Below are positions 17,530 through 25,966 of a stretch of 64,000 bases of DNA, one piece after another. Position numbers and translations under genes: made by a program. The notes under the pieces are model-generated. The model was not told where the DNA came from, did not search any database, and was given only the letters and a program-made list of their open reading frames with translations. Source of the DNA: Rubrivivax sp. (GTDB lineage: Bacteria > Pseudomonadota > Gammaproteobacteria > Burkholderiales > Burkholderiaceae); NCBI GenBank assembly GCA_016790225.1, contig JAEUOZ010000054.1:1-64000 (forward strand), read 5' to 3'. Every line of letters begins with the position of its first letter. Position 1 is the first letter of the stretch.

Positions 17530-18366
17530 TCAGCGCAGGCGTGCCAGCAGGGCATCAAATCCCGGGTAGTCGCCACGCTGCATCGAGACCTTCTGGCTCA
17601 AGCCCGGCCGCTGCTCGCCGGCGCTGAGCGCGGCCAGGAAGCGGGGGCCATCGGTCACCCAGCTGCCGCCCATCAGCGTGACGCCGCGCTGGAACAAGGC
17701 GTCGGGCAGGCAGCTGGCGGTCGGGCCGATCAGCGCAATCGAGCTCGCGCCCGCGCAGGGTTCGAGCATGCGGTCCAGTGAGTCGTTCATCAGCAGCGTT
17801 CCGGTGGCCAGGACCTTGTTGCACGCGCGCAGCGCCTGCGCATCCAGGGTCACCCGCCAGCGGCCGTGCTCGGCCACCAGCTCGGGCTTCAGCTCCACCA
17901 CGGTGAGCTGCGCGCCGCTGTCCAGCACGCGCTGCAGCAAGGGCGTGAACAGGCCGATCATGCCGATGTGGTCTTCAGGGCGGGCATCCAGGGCGCCCAT
18001 CGAGTCGGCGCTCCTGGCCGGCGCCCAGCCCGCGCGGTCGAAGCACCATCGGCTCAGCGCGTTGACGGCAGCCAGGCCGATGGCCTTGCGTGCGCCTTCG
18101 GGCTCCAGCCACTGCTGCGCGATCTCCAGCGGCGGCCGGCCAGCCAGGCCGAAGTGACGGTCGGCCTGCCGCAGCTGCGCCAGCGTGTCGTCCAGCAGCA
18201 CGTAGCTCAGGCCCACCGTGCCGTCGGCCAGCTCCAGCGCGCAGAACTCCCCGCGCGTCGCGCCGGGCGCCGGGTCCGGCGGCAGGTGCAGCGCCTTCAC
18301 GCAGGGCAGCGCGGCCAGGGTTTCCAGCCGCTGCAGTCGCGACAGCGTCTCCTCAGCCACGCCCAT
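17530..18366 (-). CDS. DUF364 (putative heavy-metal chelation domain) protein
   Basis: A 278-residue cytoplasmic protein resembling DUF4213/DUF364 proteins. It has an N-terminal domain to about residue 95, then AIGLAAVNALSRW, HIGMIGLFTPLL, NKVLATGTLLMNDSLDRML and IALIGPTASCLPDALFQRGVTLMGG in family order. The known structure of the family suggested a metal-chelating site, but no biochemical role is established. AAGGAGGA lies 4 nt before the ATG at 18366. The start overlaps the VWA gene by 14 nt, so it is the third gene of the ravA/viaA-like operon beside a tungsten oxidoreductase. A role in metal handling is an inference. Confidence 0.75.
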   Translation of the reverse strand: MGVAEETLSRLQRLETLAALPCVKALHLPPDPAPGATRGEFCALELADGTVGLSYVLLDDTLAQLRQADRHFGLAGRPPLEIAQQWLEPEGARKAIGLAAVNALSRWCFDRAGWAPARSADSMGALDARPEDHIGMIGLFTPLLQRVLDSGAQLTVVELKPELVAEHGRWRVTLDAQALRACNKVLATGTLLMNDSLDRMLEPCAGASSIALIGPTASCLPDALFQRGVTLMGGSWVTDGPRFLAALSAGEQRPGLSQKVSMQRGDYPGFDALLARLR

Positions 18367-19921
18367 GCGATCCTCCTTCGGGCAGCTGGGGCCTCGCATC
18401 CGGGGCGCCGCTGCCACCGCGGTGCCGGGCCGCACGCGGCGAGAGCGCGTTGGGGAAGTACAGCGCCGTCAGGCTCATGCTGTGCACGGGCGAGAAGGTG
18501 CGCGTATCCACACCGTACTCTCCCATCGCAAAGCGGCGCCACTCGCGTTCCCAGTGGATGTGATCGCAGACTTCCAGCAGGCCCATGGTCTCGCGGTCGC
18601 CGACCAGCACGCCCTGCACGCGAAGGCCCAGGCTGGCACGCGCCTCGTCCAGCCGCTCCAGCGTGTGCGGCACGCAGCCGAACTCGCCGTCGCTGACGAT
18701 CAGCAGATCGGCGCTGCGCCAGGCGGCGGTGTGCACGGCCTCGATCGCCTGCTCGATCGGCGTCTGGATATCGGTGCCGCCGTCGAAGGACTGGGCCATC
18801 AGCTCGAGCAGCGTGCGCAGCCCCTCGGCGCCCCGGTGCAGATCCTGCTGGATCAGCTCGCCCGGGCCGCCGAAGGCGATCAGCCGGCAGGCGCGCCCGG
18901 CCTGGTGGGCACTGCGCAGCGCCGCGATGACGACCGCCTTGGCGATCTTCTCCGGCGCGCCGCGCATCGATCCGGAGGTGTCCAGGCAGACGATCAGCGG
19001 CCCCTGCTCCAGGCGCTGGGGCTCGTCGTCCTGCCTATCGGCCTGCGCGGCTGCCGCTGGATCGATGCGCCAGTCGTTCAGCACCGCCTCGGTCTGCCAG
19101 GACAGCAGCCGGCCTTCGGCATGGCGCGCACGCCAGAGTTTCTTCAGCACCGGATGGCGCAGCATCACCGCTTCGCTGCTGAGCATGCGTTCCGGCTGCG
19201 CCGACCAGCGCACGCCAGTGATCTCGCCGGGCGCATCCGGCAGACGGGTCTGCACCAGGCGCAGCGGCGAGCGGCGCGGGCGGTCGGCCTGCGGCCTGTG
19301 CGTCCGCGCCGGCAGGGCCGTGGTGCTGCGCTCCGCGCGGCCCAGGCGGCGGATCAGCTCCGCCAGCGCCGGCAGCAGCGCCAGACGATCCGCTGCTTGC
19401 TGGGCCTCGCTCCAGCCGCGCGAGCGCAGCTGGCCTTGCAGGTTGTCCCAGGAAAGATCCCGGAAATCGCCCAGGCCCAGCAGCAGGCTCAGGTCCTGAT
19501 CCAGCCCCTGCGTCTGGATCTGCCAGGCCTCGCGGAATTCGCGTGTGACGGTGTCGATGGCCTGCGAGCGAGACTGTCTCGGCTGCAGATCGATCAAGCG
19601 ATCCAGGTGCCACAAGAGCGTGCGCAGCAGCTGCTCGGCCAGCGCCGGCGCCTGCCGACACAGGGCCGGCAACTGCAGCGTGGCGACCACTTCCCGCAGC
19701 GGGCCGCTGGCATCCGGCACGCCGAAATCCGCGCTGGCCGCCGGCAGCTGTGCCTGGTCCAGCGCCCGCAGCCACAGGCCTGCATCGCGCAGGCGCTCGG
19801 CGGCGGTGCCGGCCGCGGTGATCACGCCGGGCAACCAGGTGCCGCGCGGCAGGGCTTCCAGCCGGTCATAGGGTGCGTCCAGCGCGCCCGCGCAGGGGCC
19901 TTGGCGGTCGCCGAGCGTCAA
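18353..19921 (-). CDS. VWA-domain protein, ViaA-like partner of the MoxR ATPase
   Basis: A protein of about 522 residues with an all-alpha N-terminal region and a C-terminal von Willebrand A domain. The MIDAS motif is LDTSGSMRG, followed by IAFGGPGELIQ, SFDGGTDIQTPI (threonine ligand) and LIVSDGEFG. This order matches ViaA/CoxE-type proteins that partner RavA-like AAA+ ATPases. The start is placed at a TTG at 19921, which overlaps the ATPase stop. The frame is open further upstream inside that gene, so the start is the least certain point. RavA-ViaA systems in enterobacteria have been linked to respiratory and Fe-S enzymes; here the neighbour is an aldehyde oxidoreductase. Confidence 0.8.
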   Translation of the reverse strand: MTLGDRQGPCAGALDAPYDRLEALPRGTWLPGVITAAGTAAERLRDAGLWLRALDQAQLPAASADFGVPDASGPLREVVATLQLPALCRQAPALAEQLLRTLLWHLDRLIDLQPRQSRSQAIDTVTREFREAWQIQTQGLDQDLSLLLGLGDFRDLSWDNLQGQLRSRGWSEAQQAADRLALLPALAELIRRLGRAERSTTALPARTHRPQADRPRRSPLRLVQTRLPDAPGEITGVRWSAQPERMLSSEAVMLRHPVLKKLWRARHAEGRLLSWQTEAVLNDWRIDPAAAAQADRQDDEPQRLEQGPLIVCLDTSGSMRGAPEKIAKAVVIAALRSAHQAGRACRLIAFGGPGELIQQDLHRGAEGLRTLLELMAQSFDGGTDIQTPIEQAIEAVHTAAWRSADLLIVSDGEFGCVPHTLERLDEARASLGLRVQGVLVGDRETMGLLEVCDHIHWEREWRRFAMGEYGVDTRTFSPVHSMSLTALYFPNALSPRAARHRGGSGAPDARPQLPEGGSHGRG

Positions 19922-21324
19922 GCCACCGCCTCCGACCACTGCACCGGCTGCGGGCGGTCTTCGTTCGAAGAGGCCTCCTGCGGCAAGGACGCAAACGCGG
20001 CACGCAGCTGCTGCAGGCGCCCAGCGAGCGCATCCAGCACGTCCAGCGTCTGGCGGTAGGCCTCCAGCCAGGCCCTGCTGAATTCGGGCGGCAGCCACAG
20101 GCGGCCGGCCAGGCGAGCGGCAAGCTCATCGTGGCGGCGGACGTTGTCTGCCCGTTGCAGCGCCACATGCGTCAGCAGCTCATCCAGCTGTGCCAGGCGC
20201 GCGGCGATGTGCACCGGGCTGTAGTGACGGCGCAGCCGATCCTCCAGCCGCGCCGACACCACGCGCAGCAGCCCTTCGCCCGCCTCGCTGCGACCGGCGC
20301 CCGAGATGGCGCGCGCCAGGGCCATCTTGCCGGCGCTGTCGTCGCCGTCCTCGGCGCCGGCCGTGCTCTCGATCTCGAACTGCTTTTCGAAGGCTTCGAC
20401 CGCGCGCGTGAGCCAGGGCGCCAGCTGCGGCACCGCCTGCAGGCAGTCCTCCCGGAACCAGCGGGCCAGCGGCTCCACCTCCTGCGGTGTGGGGCTGGCG
20501 ACAAAGGGCGCGGTCCACAGATCGATCAGGTCGGCCTGCGCGCGGCCTTCTGTCGCGGCGGCCATGCGCAGCAGGTCCATCCACTGGCGCCAGCGGCGAT
20601 CGGACAGGCGGATCTCGCGCGATGTCAACCACTGCCGCAGCGCGGCGCAGCCGGCCAGCAGATCGTCCGACAGGTCGACGGCAGCCGCCTCGTGCGCCCA
20701 GGCCTGCAGGTCTTGCGTGCGCAAGGAGGCCTCTGCAGGGGCGGGCGCATCGCCCAGGCGCAGCAGCTCGGCGAAAGCGGCGTCGCTGACGGGGCCGACC
20801 GGAATGCGCACCAGGAAGCGATCGTGAAAGGCCTGCAGCGCTTCGTCCGCCGGCACCTCGTTGCTGGCGGCGACGACACTGATCAGCGGCACGGCGCACC
20901 GGCCGCTGCCGTTGTCGAATTCACGCTCGTTCAGCAGCGTCAGCAGCGCATTCAGGATGGCCGAGTTGGCCTTGAAGACCTCGTCCAGGAAGGCGATTCC
21001 GGCCGTGGGCAGGAAGCCCTGGACCAGCCGCTCGTAGCGGTCGTCCTCCAGCGCCTTCAGCGACAGCGGGCCGAACAGCTCTTCGGGCGTGGAAAAGCGC
21101 GTCAGCAAGCGTTCAAAATAAGCGGCCCCGGCAAAGCAGCGGTGCAGGCGCCGCGCGAGCTCGCTCTTGGCCGTGCCGGGCGGGCCGATGAGCAGCGCGT
21201 GCTGGCCGGCCAGCGCCGTGAGCAGCACCAGACGCGCCTGCACGCCGCGCTCCAGCAGGCCTTGGTGCAGGCTGTCCAGGGCCTGCTGCAGGCCCGCGCG
21301 GGACGTGAAGGAATCGACAGTCAT
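19918..21324 (-). CDS. MoxR-family AAA+ ATPase, RavA-like
   Basis: A 468-residue ATPase. Walker A is GPPGTAKSELARRL at about residue 47, Walker B is IAFLDEVFKAN, and AASNEVPADEALQAFHDRF contains sensor 1 and the arginine finger region. FSTPEELFGPLSLKALE is typical of the RavA subgroup. The C-terminal part, about residues 270-468, is long and helical as in RavA and may contact the client or ViaA. It leads a three-gene minus-strand operon and is divergent from the aldehyde oxidoreductase operon. Chaperone-like maturation of that enzyme is plausible but not shown by sequence. Confidence 0.85.
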   Translation of the reverse strand: MTVDSFTSRAGLQQALDSLHQGLLERGVQARLVLLTALAGQHALLIGPPGTAKSELARRLHRCFAGAAYFERLLTRFSTPEELFGPLSLKALEDDRYERLVQGFLPTAGIAFLDEVFKANSAILNALLTLLNEREFDNGSGRCAVPLISVVAASNEVPADEALQAFHDRFLVRIPVGPVSDAAFAELLRLGDAPAPAEASLRTQDLQAWAHEAAAVDLSDDLLAGCAALRQWLTSREIRLSDRRWRQWMDLLRMAAATEGRAQADLIDLWTAPFVASPTPQEVEPLARWFREDCLQAVPQLAPWLTRAVEAFEKQFEIESTAGAEDGDDSAGKMALARAISGAGRSEAGEGLLRVVSARLEDRLRRHYSPVHIAARLAQLDELLTHVALQRADNVRRHDELAARLAGRLWLPPEFSRAWLEAYRQTLDVLDALAGRLQQLRAAFASLPQEASSNEDRPQPVQWSEAVA

Positions 21325-21694
21325 GACGGATGTGTGGCCGAAGAGTCGAGGGGCGTGCAGCGCGCGGACGGCGCGCCGCGCCGGATGCGACTCTAGAGCA
21401 TCGGCGCTGGCTGACTGTGGGTGCGGCGGAACGCAAGGGGGCCTGACCTGGACGTCCTGCAGGCGTCACGATGGCCGGCGGTCCAGCCATTGGCCCAGCG
21501 GGCGGGTTGGTCTTGAGCCGGGCCTGTGCCAAGTTGGCGCAGGCTCTTTCCTGAAGCCGCGCGGCCATCGGGACAACCCTAGGTAGAGCCCAGCATAAGT
21601 CCGCACGATGATGCATGCTGGATCAGGGGGCTGATGCTCGGCTCCTGTCCGTTCTGGATCCGTCACCCCCACCAGAAAACTGCGAAAGGCCGCC
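21325..21694. promoter_or_regulatory. Divergent control region between the ravA-like and aor operons
   Basis: This 370-bp gap must carry both promoters. It contains the imperfect palindrome TGTGCCAAGTTGGCGCA at 21525-21541, symmetric at 7 of 8 arm positions, which could be an operator. GAAAGG precedes the ATG at 21695. No sigma-54 -24/-12 pair with correct GG/GC spacing was found, and no gene is recognisable. Confidence 0.45.
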
Positions 21695-22168
21695 ATGCAG
21701 AAGACGCTCCACATCAACCCGGACAAGTGCACCGGCTGTCTCCAATGCGAGATGGCCTGCTCATTCGAGAACTACGGCACCTTCGCCACGGCGCGCTCGC
21801 GCATCAAGGTGTTCGATTTCCACGCCACCGGACGCAAGGTGCCCTACACCTGCACGCAATGCGATGAGGCCTGGTGCCTGCACGCCTGCCCGGTGGAAGC
21901 GATCACGGTGGACAAGCTCACCGGCGCCAAGATCGTCAACGAGACCACCTGCGTCGGCTGCAAGGTCTGCACGATCAGCTGCCCCTTCGGCACCGTGAAC
22001 TACGTGCAGGAGACCGGCAAGGTGCAGAAGTGCGATCTGTGCGGCGGTGACCCCGCCTGCGCCACGGCCTGCCCCACCGGCGCCATCACCTACGTGGATG
22101 CCAACTGGACGGGCCTGGGCAAGATGCAGGCCTGGGCCGACAAGCTCGGCAACCAACCCGCAGCCTAA
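21695..22168 (+). CDS. aorA: Four-[4Fe-4S] ferredoxin subunit of aldehyde oxidoreductase (AorA-like)
   Basis: A 157-residue polyferredoxin with sixteen cysteines in four groups: CTGCLQCEMAC, CTQCDEAWCLHAC, CVGCKVCTISC and CDLCGGDPACATAC. This is enough for four [4Fe-4S] clusters. It resembles the HycB/DmsB-type electron-transfer subunits and the AorA protein of the denitrifier Aromatoleum, which carries electrons between the tungsten subunit and the FAD subunit. It is the first gene of the operon, 24 nt before aorB. The symbol is by analogy with that system. Confidence 0.85.
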   Translation: MQKTLHINPDKCTGCLQCEMACSFENYGTFATARSRIKVFDFHATGRKVPYTCTQCDEAWCLHACPVEAITVDKLTGAKIVNETTCVGCKVCTISCPFGTVNYVQETGKVQKCDLCGGDPACATACPTGAITYVDANWTGLGKMQAWADKLGNQPAA

Positions 22169-22192
22169 CTCACAGACTCAGGAGCACTTCAC

Positions 22193-24040
22193 ATGTCTTG
22201 GGCAGGAAAAATCCTTCGCGTCAACCTCAGCACCGGCACCGTCAGCTCGGAGCCGCTCAACATGGACTGGGCGCGTGCCTATCTCGGCTCACGCGGGCTG
22301 GCCAGCAAATACCTGGTCGAGGAGATCAGCCCCTCGGTCGATCCGCTGTCGGCCGACAACAAGATCATCTGGGCCACCGGGCCGCTCACCGGCACCATGG
22401 CCTCCACCGGCGGCCGCTACACGGTGGTCACCAAGGGCCCGCTCACGGGCGCCATCGCCTGCTCCAACTCCGGCGGCCACTGGGGTGCGGAGCTGAAGAT
22501 GGCCGGCTGGGACATGGTCATCTTCGAGGGCAAGTCACCCAAGCCCGTCTACCTGTCGGTTTCAGATGACGTGGCCGAGCTCAAGGACGCGTCGCACCTT
22601 TGGGGCAAGACCGTCTGGGAGACCGAAGAGATCATCAAGAAGAGCCACCAGGATCCGCTGACGCGCATTTCCAGCATCGGCCTGGCGGGCGAGAACCAGG
22701 TGCTGTTTGCCGCCGTGGTGAACGATCTGCACCGCGCCGCCGGCCGCTCGGGCGTGGGCGCGGTGATGGGCAGCAAGAACCTCAAGGCGATCGCCGTGCG
22801 CGGCACCAAGGGCGTGGGCAACATCGCCGACCCCAAGGAGTTCATGAAGGTCACCTTCGAGAAGAAGAAGATCCTGGCCGAGAACGGCGTCACCGGCCAG
22901 GGCCTGCCAACCTACGGCACCCAGGTGCTGATGAACGTGATCAACGAAGTGGGCGCGCTGCCCACCCGCAATCACCGCGACAGCCAGTTCGAAGGCGCCA
23001 AGGACATCTCGGCCGAAGCCATGGCCACGCCGCGCAAGACCGATGGCAAGAAGCCCCTGGTGACCAACCAGGCCTGCTTCGGCTGCACCATCGCCTGCGG
23101 CCGCATCCAGAAGATCGACCAGAACCACTTCACGGTGCAGAACAAGCCGCAGTACTGGGGCGCCAGCGGCGGCCTGGAGTACGAGGCGGCCTGGGCGCTG
23201 GGCGCGGCCAATGGCGTGAACGATCTGGAAGCGCTGCAGTACGCCAACGTGCTGTGCAACGAGCACGGCATGGATCCCATCAGCTTCGGCGCCACCGTCG
23301 GCGCCGTGATGGAGCTCTACGAGATGGGCGTGCTCACGAAGGAGCAGCTGGGCACGGATGCGCCGTTCGGCAGCGCGCAGGCGCTGGCGCACTTTGCCGA
23401 GATCACGGCCAAGGGTGAGGGCTTCGGCAAGGAGATCGGCCAGGGCTCGGCGCGCCTGTGCGCCAAGTATGGCCACCCGGAACTGAGCATGACCGTCAAG
23501 AGCCAGGAGTTCCCGGCCTACGACGCGCGCGGCATCCAGGGCATGGGCCTGACCTACGCCACCAGCAACCGCGGCGCCTGCCACCTGCGCAGCTACACCG
23601 TGGCTTCCGAAGTGCTGGGCATCCCGGTGAAGACCGATCCGCTGGTGGCCGACGGCAAGCCGGAACTGGTGATCGCCTTCCAGGATGCGACCGCGGCCTT
23701 CGATTCCGCCGGCATCTGCATCTTCACCAGCTTTGCCTGGGGCCTGGCCGACGTCGCGCCGCAGGTGGCGGCCGCCTGCGGGCCGGAGTTCACGCTGGAG
23801 AACATGGCCAAGATCGGCGAGCGGATCTGGAACATGGAGCGCGACTTCAACAACAAGGCCGGCTTCACCGCCAAGGACGACACGCTGCCTCCGCGCCTGC
23901 TGAACGAAGCGGCCAAGACCGGCCCCGCCAAGGGCCTGACCAGCAAGCTGCCCGAGATGCTGCCCAAGTACTACGCCGCGCGCGGCTGGGACGAAGGTGG
24001 CAACCTCAAGGCCGATACGCGCGAGCGTCTGGGCCTCTGA
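22193..24040 (+). CDS. aorB: Tungsten-type aldehyde:ferredoxin oxidoreductase catalytic subunit
   Basis: A 615-residue AOR-family protein. It starts WAGKILRVNLSTGTV, then GGRYTVVTKGPLTGAIACSNSGG (N-terminal domain binding the bis-pterin cofactor) and HRAAGRSGVGAVMGSKNLKA. The cluster-binding cysteines are in CFGCTIAC and a later cysteine in SAGICIF. EFPAYDARGIQGMGLTYATSNRGAC follows the family pattern. The reaction is reversible oxidation of aldehydes to acids, using tungsten or molybdenum coordinated by two pterins plus one [4Fe-4S] cluster. CAGGAG precedes the ATG. The related BamB subunit of benzoyl-CoA reductase is an alternative, but the FAD and ferredoxin partners fit AorABC better. Confidence 0.9.
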   Translation: MSWAGKILRVNLSTGTVSSEPLNMDWARAYLGSRGLASKYLVEEISPSVDPLSADNKIIWATGPLTGTMASTGGRYTVVTKGPLTGAIACSNSGGHWGAELKMAGWDMVIFEGKSPKPVYLSVSDDVAELKDASHLWGKTVWETEEIIKKSHQDPLTRISSIGLAGENQVLFAAVVNDLHRAAGRSGVGAVMGSKNLKAIAVRGTKGVGNIADPKEFMKVTFEKKKILAENGVTGQGLPTYGTQVLMNVINEVGALPTRNHRDSQFEGAKDISAEAMATPRKTDGKKPLVTNQACFGCTIACGRIQKIDQNHFTVQNKPQYWGASGGLEYEAAWALGAANGVNDLEALQYANVLCNEHGMDPISFGATVGAVMELYEMGVLTKEQLGTDAPFGSAQALAHFAEITAKGEGFGKEIGQGSARLCAKYGHPELSMTVKSQEFPAYDARGIQGMGLTYATSNRGACHLRSYTVASEVLGIPVKTDPLVADGKPELVIAFQDATAAFDSAGICIFTSFAWGLADVAPQVAAACGPEFTLENMAKIGERIWNMERDFNNKAGFTAKDDTLPPRLLNEAAKTGPAKGLTSKLPEMLPKYYAARGWDEGGNLKADTRERLGL

Positions 24041-24139
24041 CGCTGCAGTTGAGCGAACCGGGCGCGGGCCGACGCCGCGCCCCCTGACCAGACGGACAGC
24101 GCCTTGATGGCGCTGTCCTTTCTTCGAGGAGGCACCTTC

Positions 24140-25480
24140 GTGCAACACGTGATCCTGGGAGCCGGCCCTGCCGGCGTGATCGCCGCCGAGACCATCCGCA
24201 AGTACGCGCCCGACGACAGCATCATCCTGGTGGGTGACGAGCGCGAGGAGCCCTACTCGCGCATGGCCATTCCCTACCTGCTGATCGGCAACATCAAGGA
24301 GCAGGGCACCTACCTGCGCCACGGCGCCGATCACTACGCGAAGCTGCGCATCGAGGTGCGCCGGGCGCAGGCCCGGCAGGTGGATGTCACTCGCCGCTGC
24401 GTGGTGCTGCATGACGGTACCGCGCTGCCCTTCGACCGTCTGCTGATCGCCACCGGCTCCTCGCCCGCGAGCCCGCCGATCCCGGGCATCGATTCGCCCA
24501 ACGTGCATGCCTGCTGGACGCTGGCAGATGCACGCAACATCATGCAGAAGGCCACCCAGGGTGCGCGCGTGCTGCAGATGGGCGCGGGCTTCATCGGCTG
24601 CATCATCATGGAATCGCTGGCCGCGCGCGGGGTGGAACTGACGGTCGTGGAGATGGGCGACCGCATGGTGCCGCGCATGATGGGGCCCACGGCGGGCACG
24701 ATGATCCGCGACTGGTGCGAATCCAAGGGCGTGCGCGTGTTCACCGGCGCGCGCGTCGAGTCCATCGAACCGGCCAACCCGCCAGCCAGCGGCGGCCTGC
24801 TGGCCAAGGTGGCGGCAGCGGTGGGCCTGGGCGGCGACGACAAGCCCGCCGGCCCGCTGAAGGTGCGCCTGTCCACCGGGCAGACGCTGGAGACCGATCT
24901 GGTGATCAGCGCCACCGGTGTGCGGCCCAACATCGGTTTCCTGGAGAACTCCGAGATCAGGTGCCTGGTGGGTGTGCTGACCGACGAGCACATGCAGACC
25001 ACCGTGCCCGGCATCTATGCCGCGGGTGACTGTGCTGAAGCGTTTGACAAGGTCAGCGGCAAGACCATCGTCAGCGCCATCCAGCCCAACGCAGCGGACC
25101 AGGCCGTCGTGGCCGCACAGAACATGGTCGGGCGCAAGGCCGAGCTGCGCGGCGTCACGCAGATCAACGTGCTGGACACGCTGGGGCTGATCTCGTCGAG
25201 CTTCGGCAACTGGCAGGGCGTGCCGGGCGGCGAGCATGTGGAGCTCACCGATGCCGCATCCGGCCGTCACCTGAGCCTGCAGTTCTTCGGCGATGTCATG
25301 GTGGGTTGCAACAGCGTGGGCTGGACCGAGCACGTGGGCGTGATGCGCGGCCTCGTCGAAGGGCAGGTGAAGCTGGGGCCCTGGAAGGACAAGCTGATGA
25401 AGGATCCGACGCTGCTGATGGAAGCCTACCTCGCCGCGGCCCAGGGTCAGGGCGAACGCGGCCACGTGGCTGCGCGCTGA
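24140..25480 (+). CDS. aorC: FAD-dependent NAD(P)H oxidoreductase subunit (AorC-like)
   Basis: A 446-residue two-dinucleotide-binding flavoprotein. It has the FAD motif ILGAGPAGVIAAETI at the N-terminus, LLIATGSSPASPP, a second Rossmann motif (MGAGFIGCIIMESLA) for NAD(P)H, and VPGIYAAGDCAEAFD for the FAD ribityl contact. The GTG at 24140 is preferred because GAGGAGG lies 6-8 nt upstream; an in-frame ATG at 24104 has none. It is 99 nt after aorB. It likely passes electrons between AorA clusters and NAD, as in the Aromatoleum enzyme. Confidence 0.87.
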   Translation: MQHVILGAGPAGVIAAETIRKYAPDDSIILVGDEREEPYSRMAIPYLLIGNIKEQGTYLRHGADHYAKLRIEVRRAQARQVDVTRRCVVLHDGTALPFDRLLIATGSSPASPPIPGIDSPNVHACWTLADARNIMQKATQGARVLQMGAGFIGCIIMESLAARGVELTVVEMGDRMVPRMMGPTAGTMIRDWCESKGVRVFTGARVESIEPANPPASGGLLAKVAAAVGLGGDDKPAGPLKVRLSTGQTLETDLVISATGVRPNIGFLENSEIRCLVGVLTDEHMQTTVPGIYAAGDCAEAFDKVSGKTIVSAIQPNAADQAVVAAQNMVGRKAELRGVTQINVLDTLGLISSSFGNWQGVPGGEHVELTDAASGRHLSLQFFGDVMVGCNSVGWTEHVGVMRGLVEGQVKLGPWKDKLMKDPTLLMEAYLAAAQGQGERGHVAAR

Positions 25481-25499
25481 GCGGGCCGGGCGTCGCCGC

Positions 25500-25754
25500 A
25501 TGAAGATCGAGTTCAAGCTCTACGCAAGCCTCGGCGACTACCTGCCGGCGGCGGTGCGTCACGAGAACCGCATGCCCCTGGAGGTGCGCGAGAACGCCCC
25601 CATCAGCGAGATCATCGAACCCTTCGGCCTGCCGCAGAAGATGGTCCACCTGGTGCTGGTCAACGGCGTCTACGTGCCCCCGGAGCAGCGCATGACGCAC
25701 CAGCTCAAGGAAGGCGACGTCCTGGCCATCTGGCCCCCCATCGCGGGTGGGTGA
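25500..25754 (+). CDS. MoaD/ThiS-family small sulfur-carrier protein
   Basis: An 84-residue beta-grasp protein ending in PIAGG, the C-terminal di-glycine that is adenylated and thiocarboxylated in MoaD/ThiS proteins. KIEFKLYASLGDYLP, VHLVLVNGVYVPPEQR and LKEGDVLAIWPP follow the ubiquitin-like strands. Dedicated MoaD-like genes are common in AOR operons, where they are thought to serve synthesis of the tungstopterin cofactor. It starts 19 nt after aorC and ends the operon, followed directly by a double-hairpin repeat pair. Confidence 0.88.
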   Translation: MKIEFKLYASLGDYLPAAVRHENRMPLEVRENAPISEIIEPFGLPQKMVHLVLVNGVYVPPEQRMTHQLKEGDVLAIWPPIAGG

Positions 25755-25905
25755 GCAAGGACACAGGACAGGCCCTTGAGGCCTGTCCTGTGCCTTGCGA
25801 ACCGGTCTGGCCTGCAGGCCAGATCGTGGACTGAGCGGGGACACGAGACAGGCCCTTGAGGCCTGTCTCGTGCCCCGCGAACCGGCAGGGCCTGCAAGCC
25901 CTGCC
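25755..25905. repeat. Two tandem 80-bp double-hairpin repeats between convergent genes
   Basis: Copy A (25755-25823) and copy B (25835-25905) are 80 bp apart. Each has a long hairpin whose invariant core is ACAGGCCCTTGAGGCCTGT and a second hairpin (TCTGGCCTGCAGGCCAGA in A, GGCAGGGCCTGCAAGCCCTG in B). Arm bases differ between copies but remain paired (GCAAGG/CCTTGC in A; GCGGGG/CCCCGC in B). They lie between the stop codons of the MoaD-like gene (plus) and the ankyrin gene (minus), so a bidirectional terminator role is likely although there is no T-run. Confidence 0.85.
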
Positions 25906-25966
25906 GTGGAGAGATGTTCGCCTGCGGAACGTCAGCCCTCTGCGCCGCAGATCCCGCAACCCCGCC

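Noticed and set aside
21325..21694. Sigma-54 promoter for the aor operon
   Set aside because: TTGGCGC near 21534-21540 resembles part of a -24 element, but there is no GC at the correct -12 spacing.
22562..25516. A 984-codon open frame antisense to the aorB/aorC genes
   Set aside because: It mirrors clearly coding AOR and flavoprotein genes and shows only shadow-type composition. There is no ribosome-binding site or recognisable domain.
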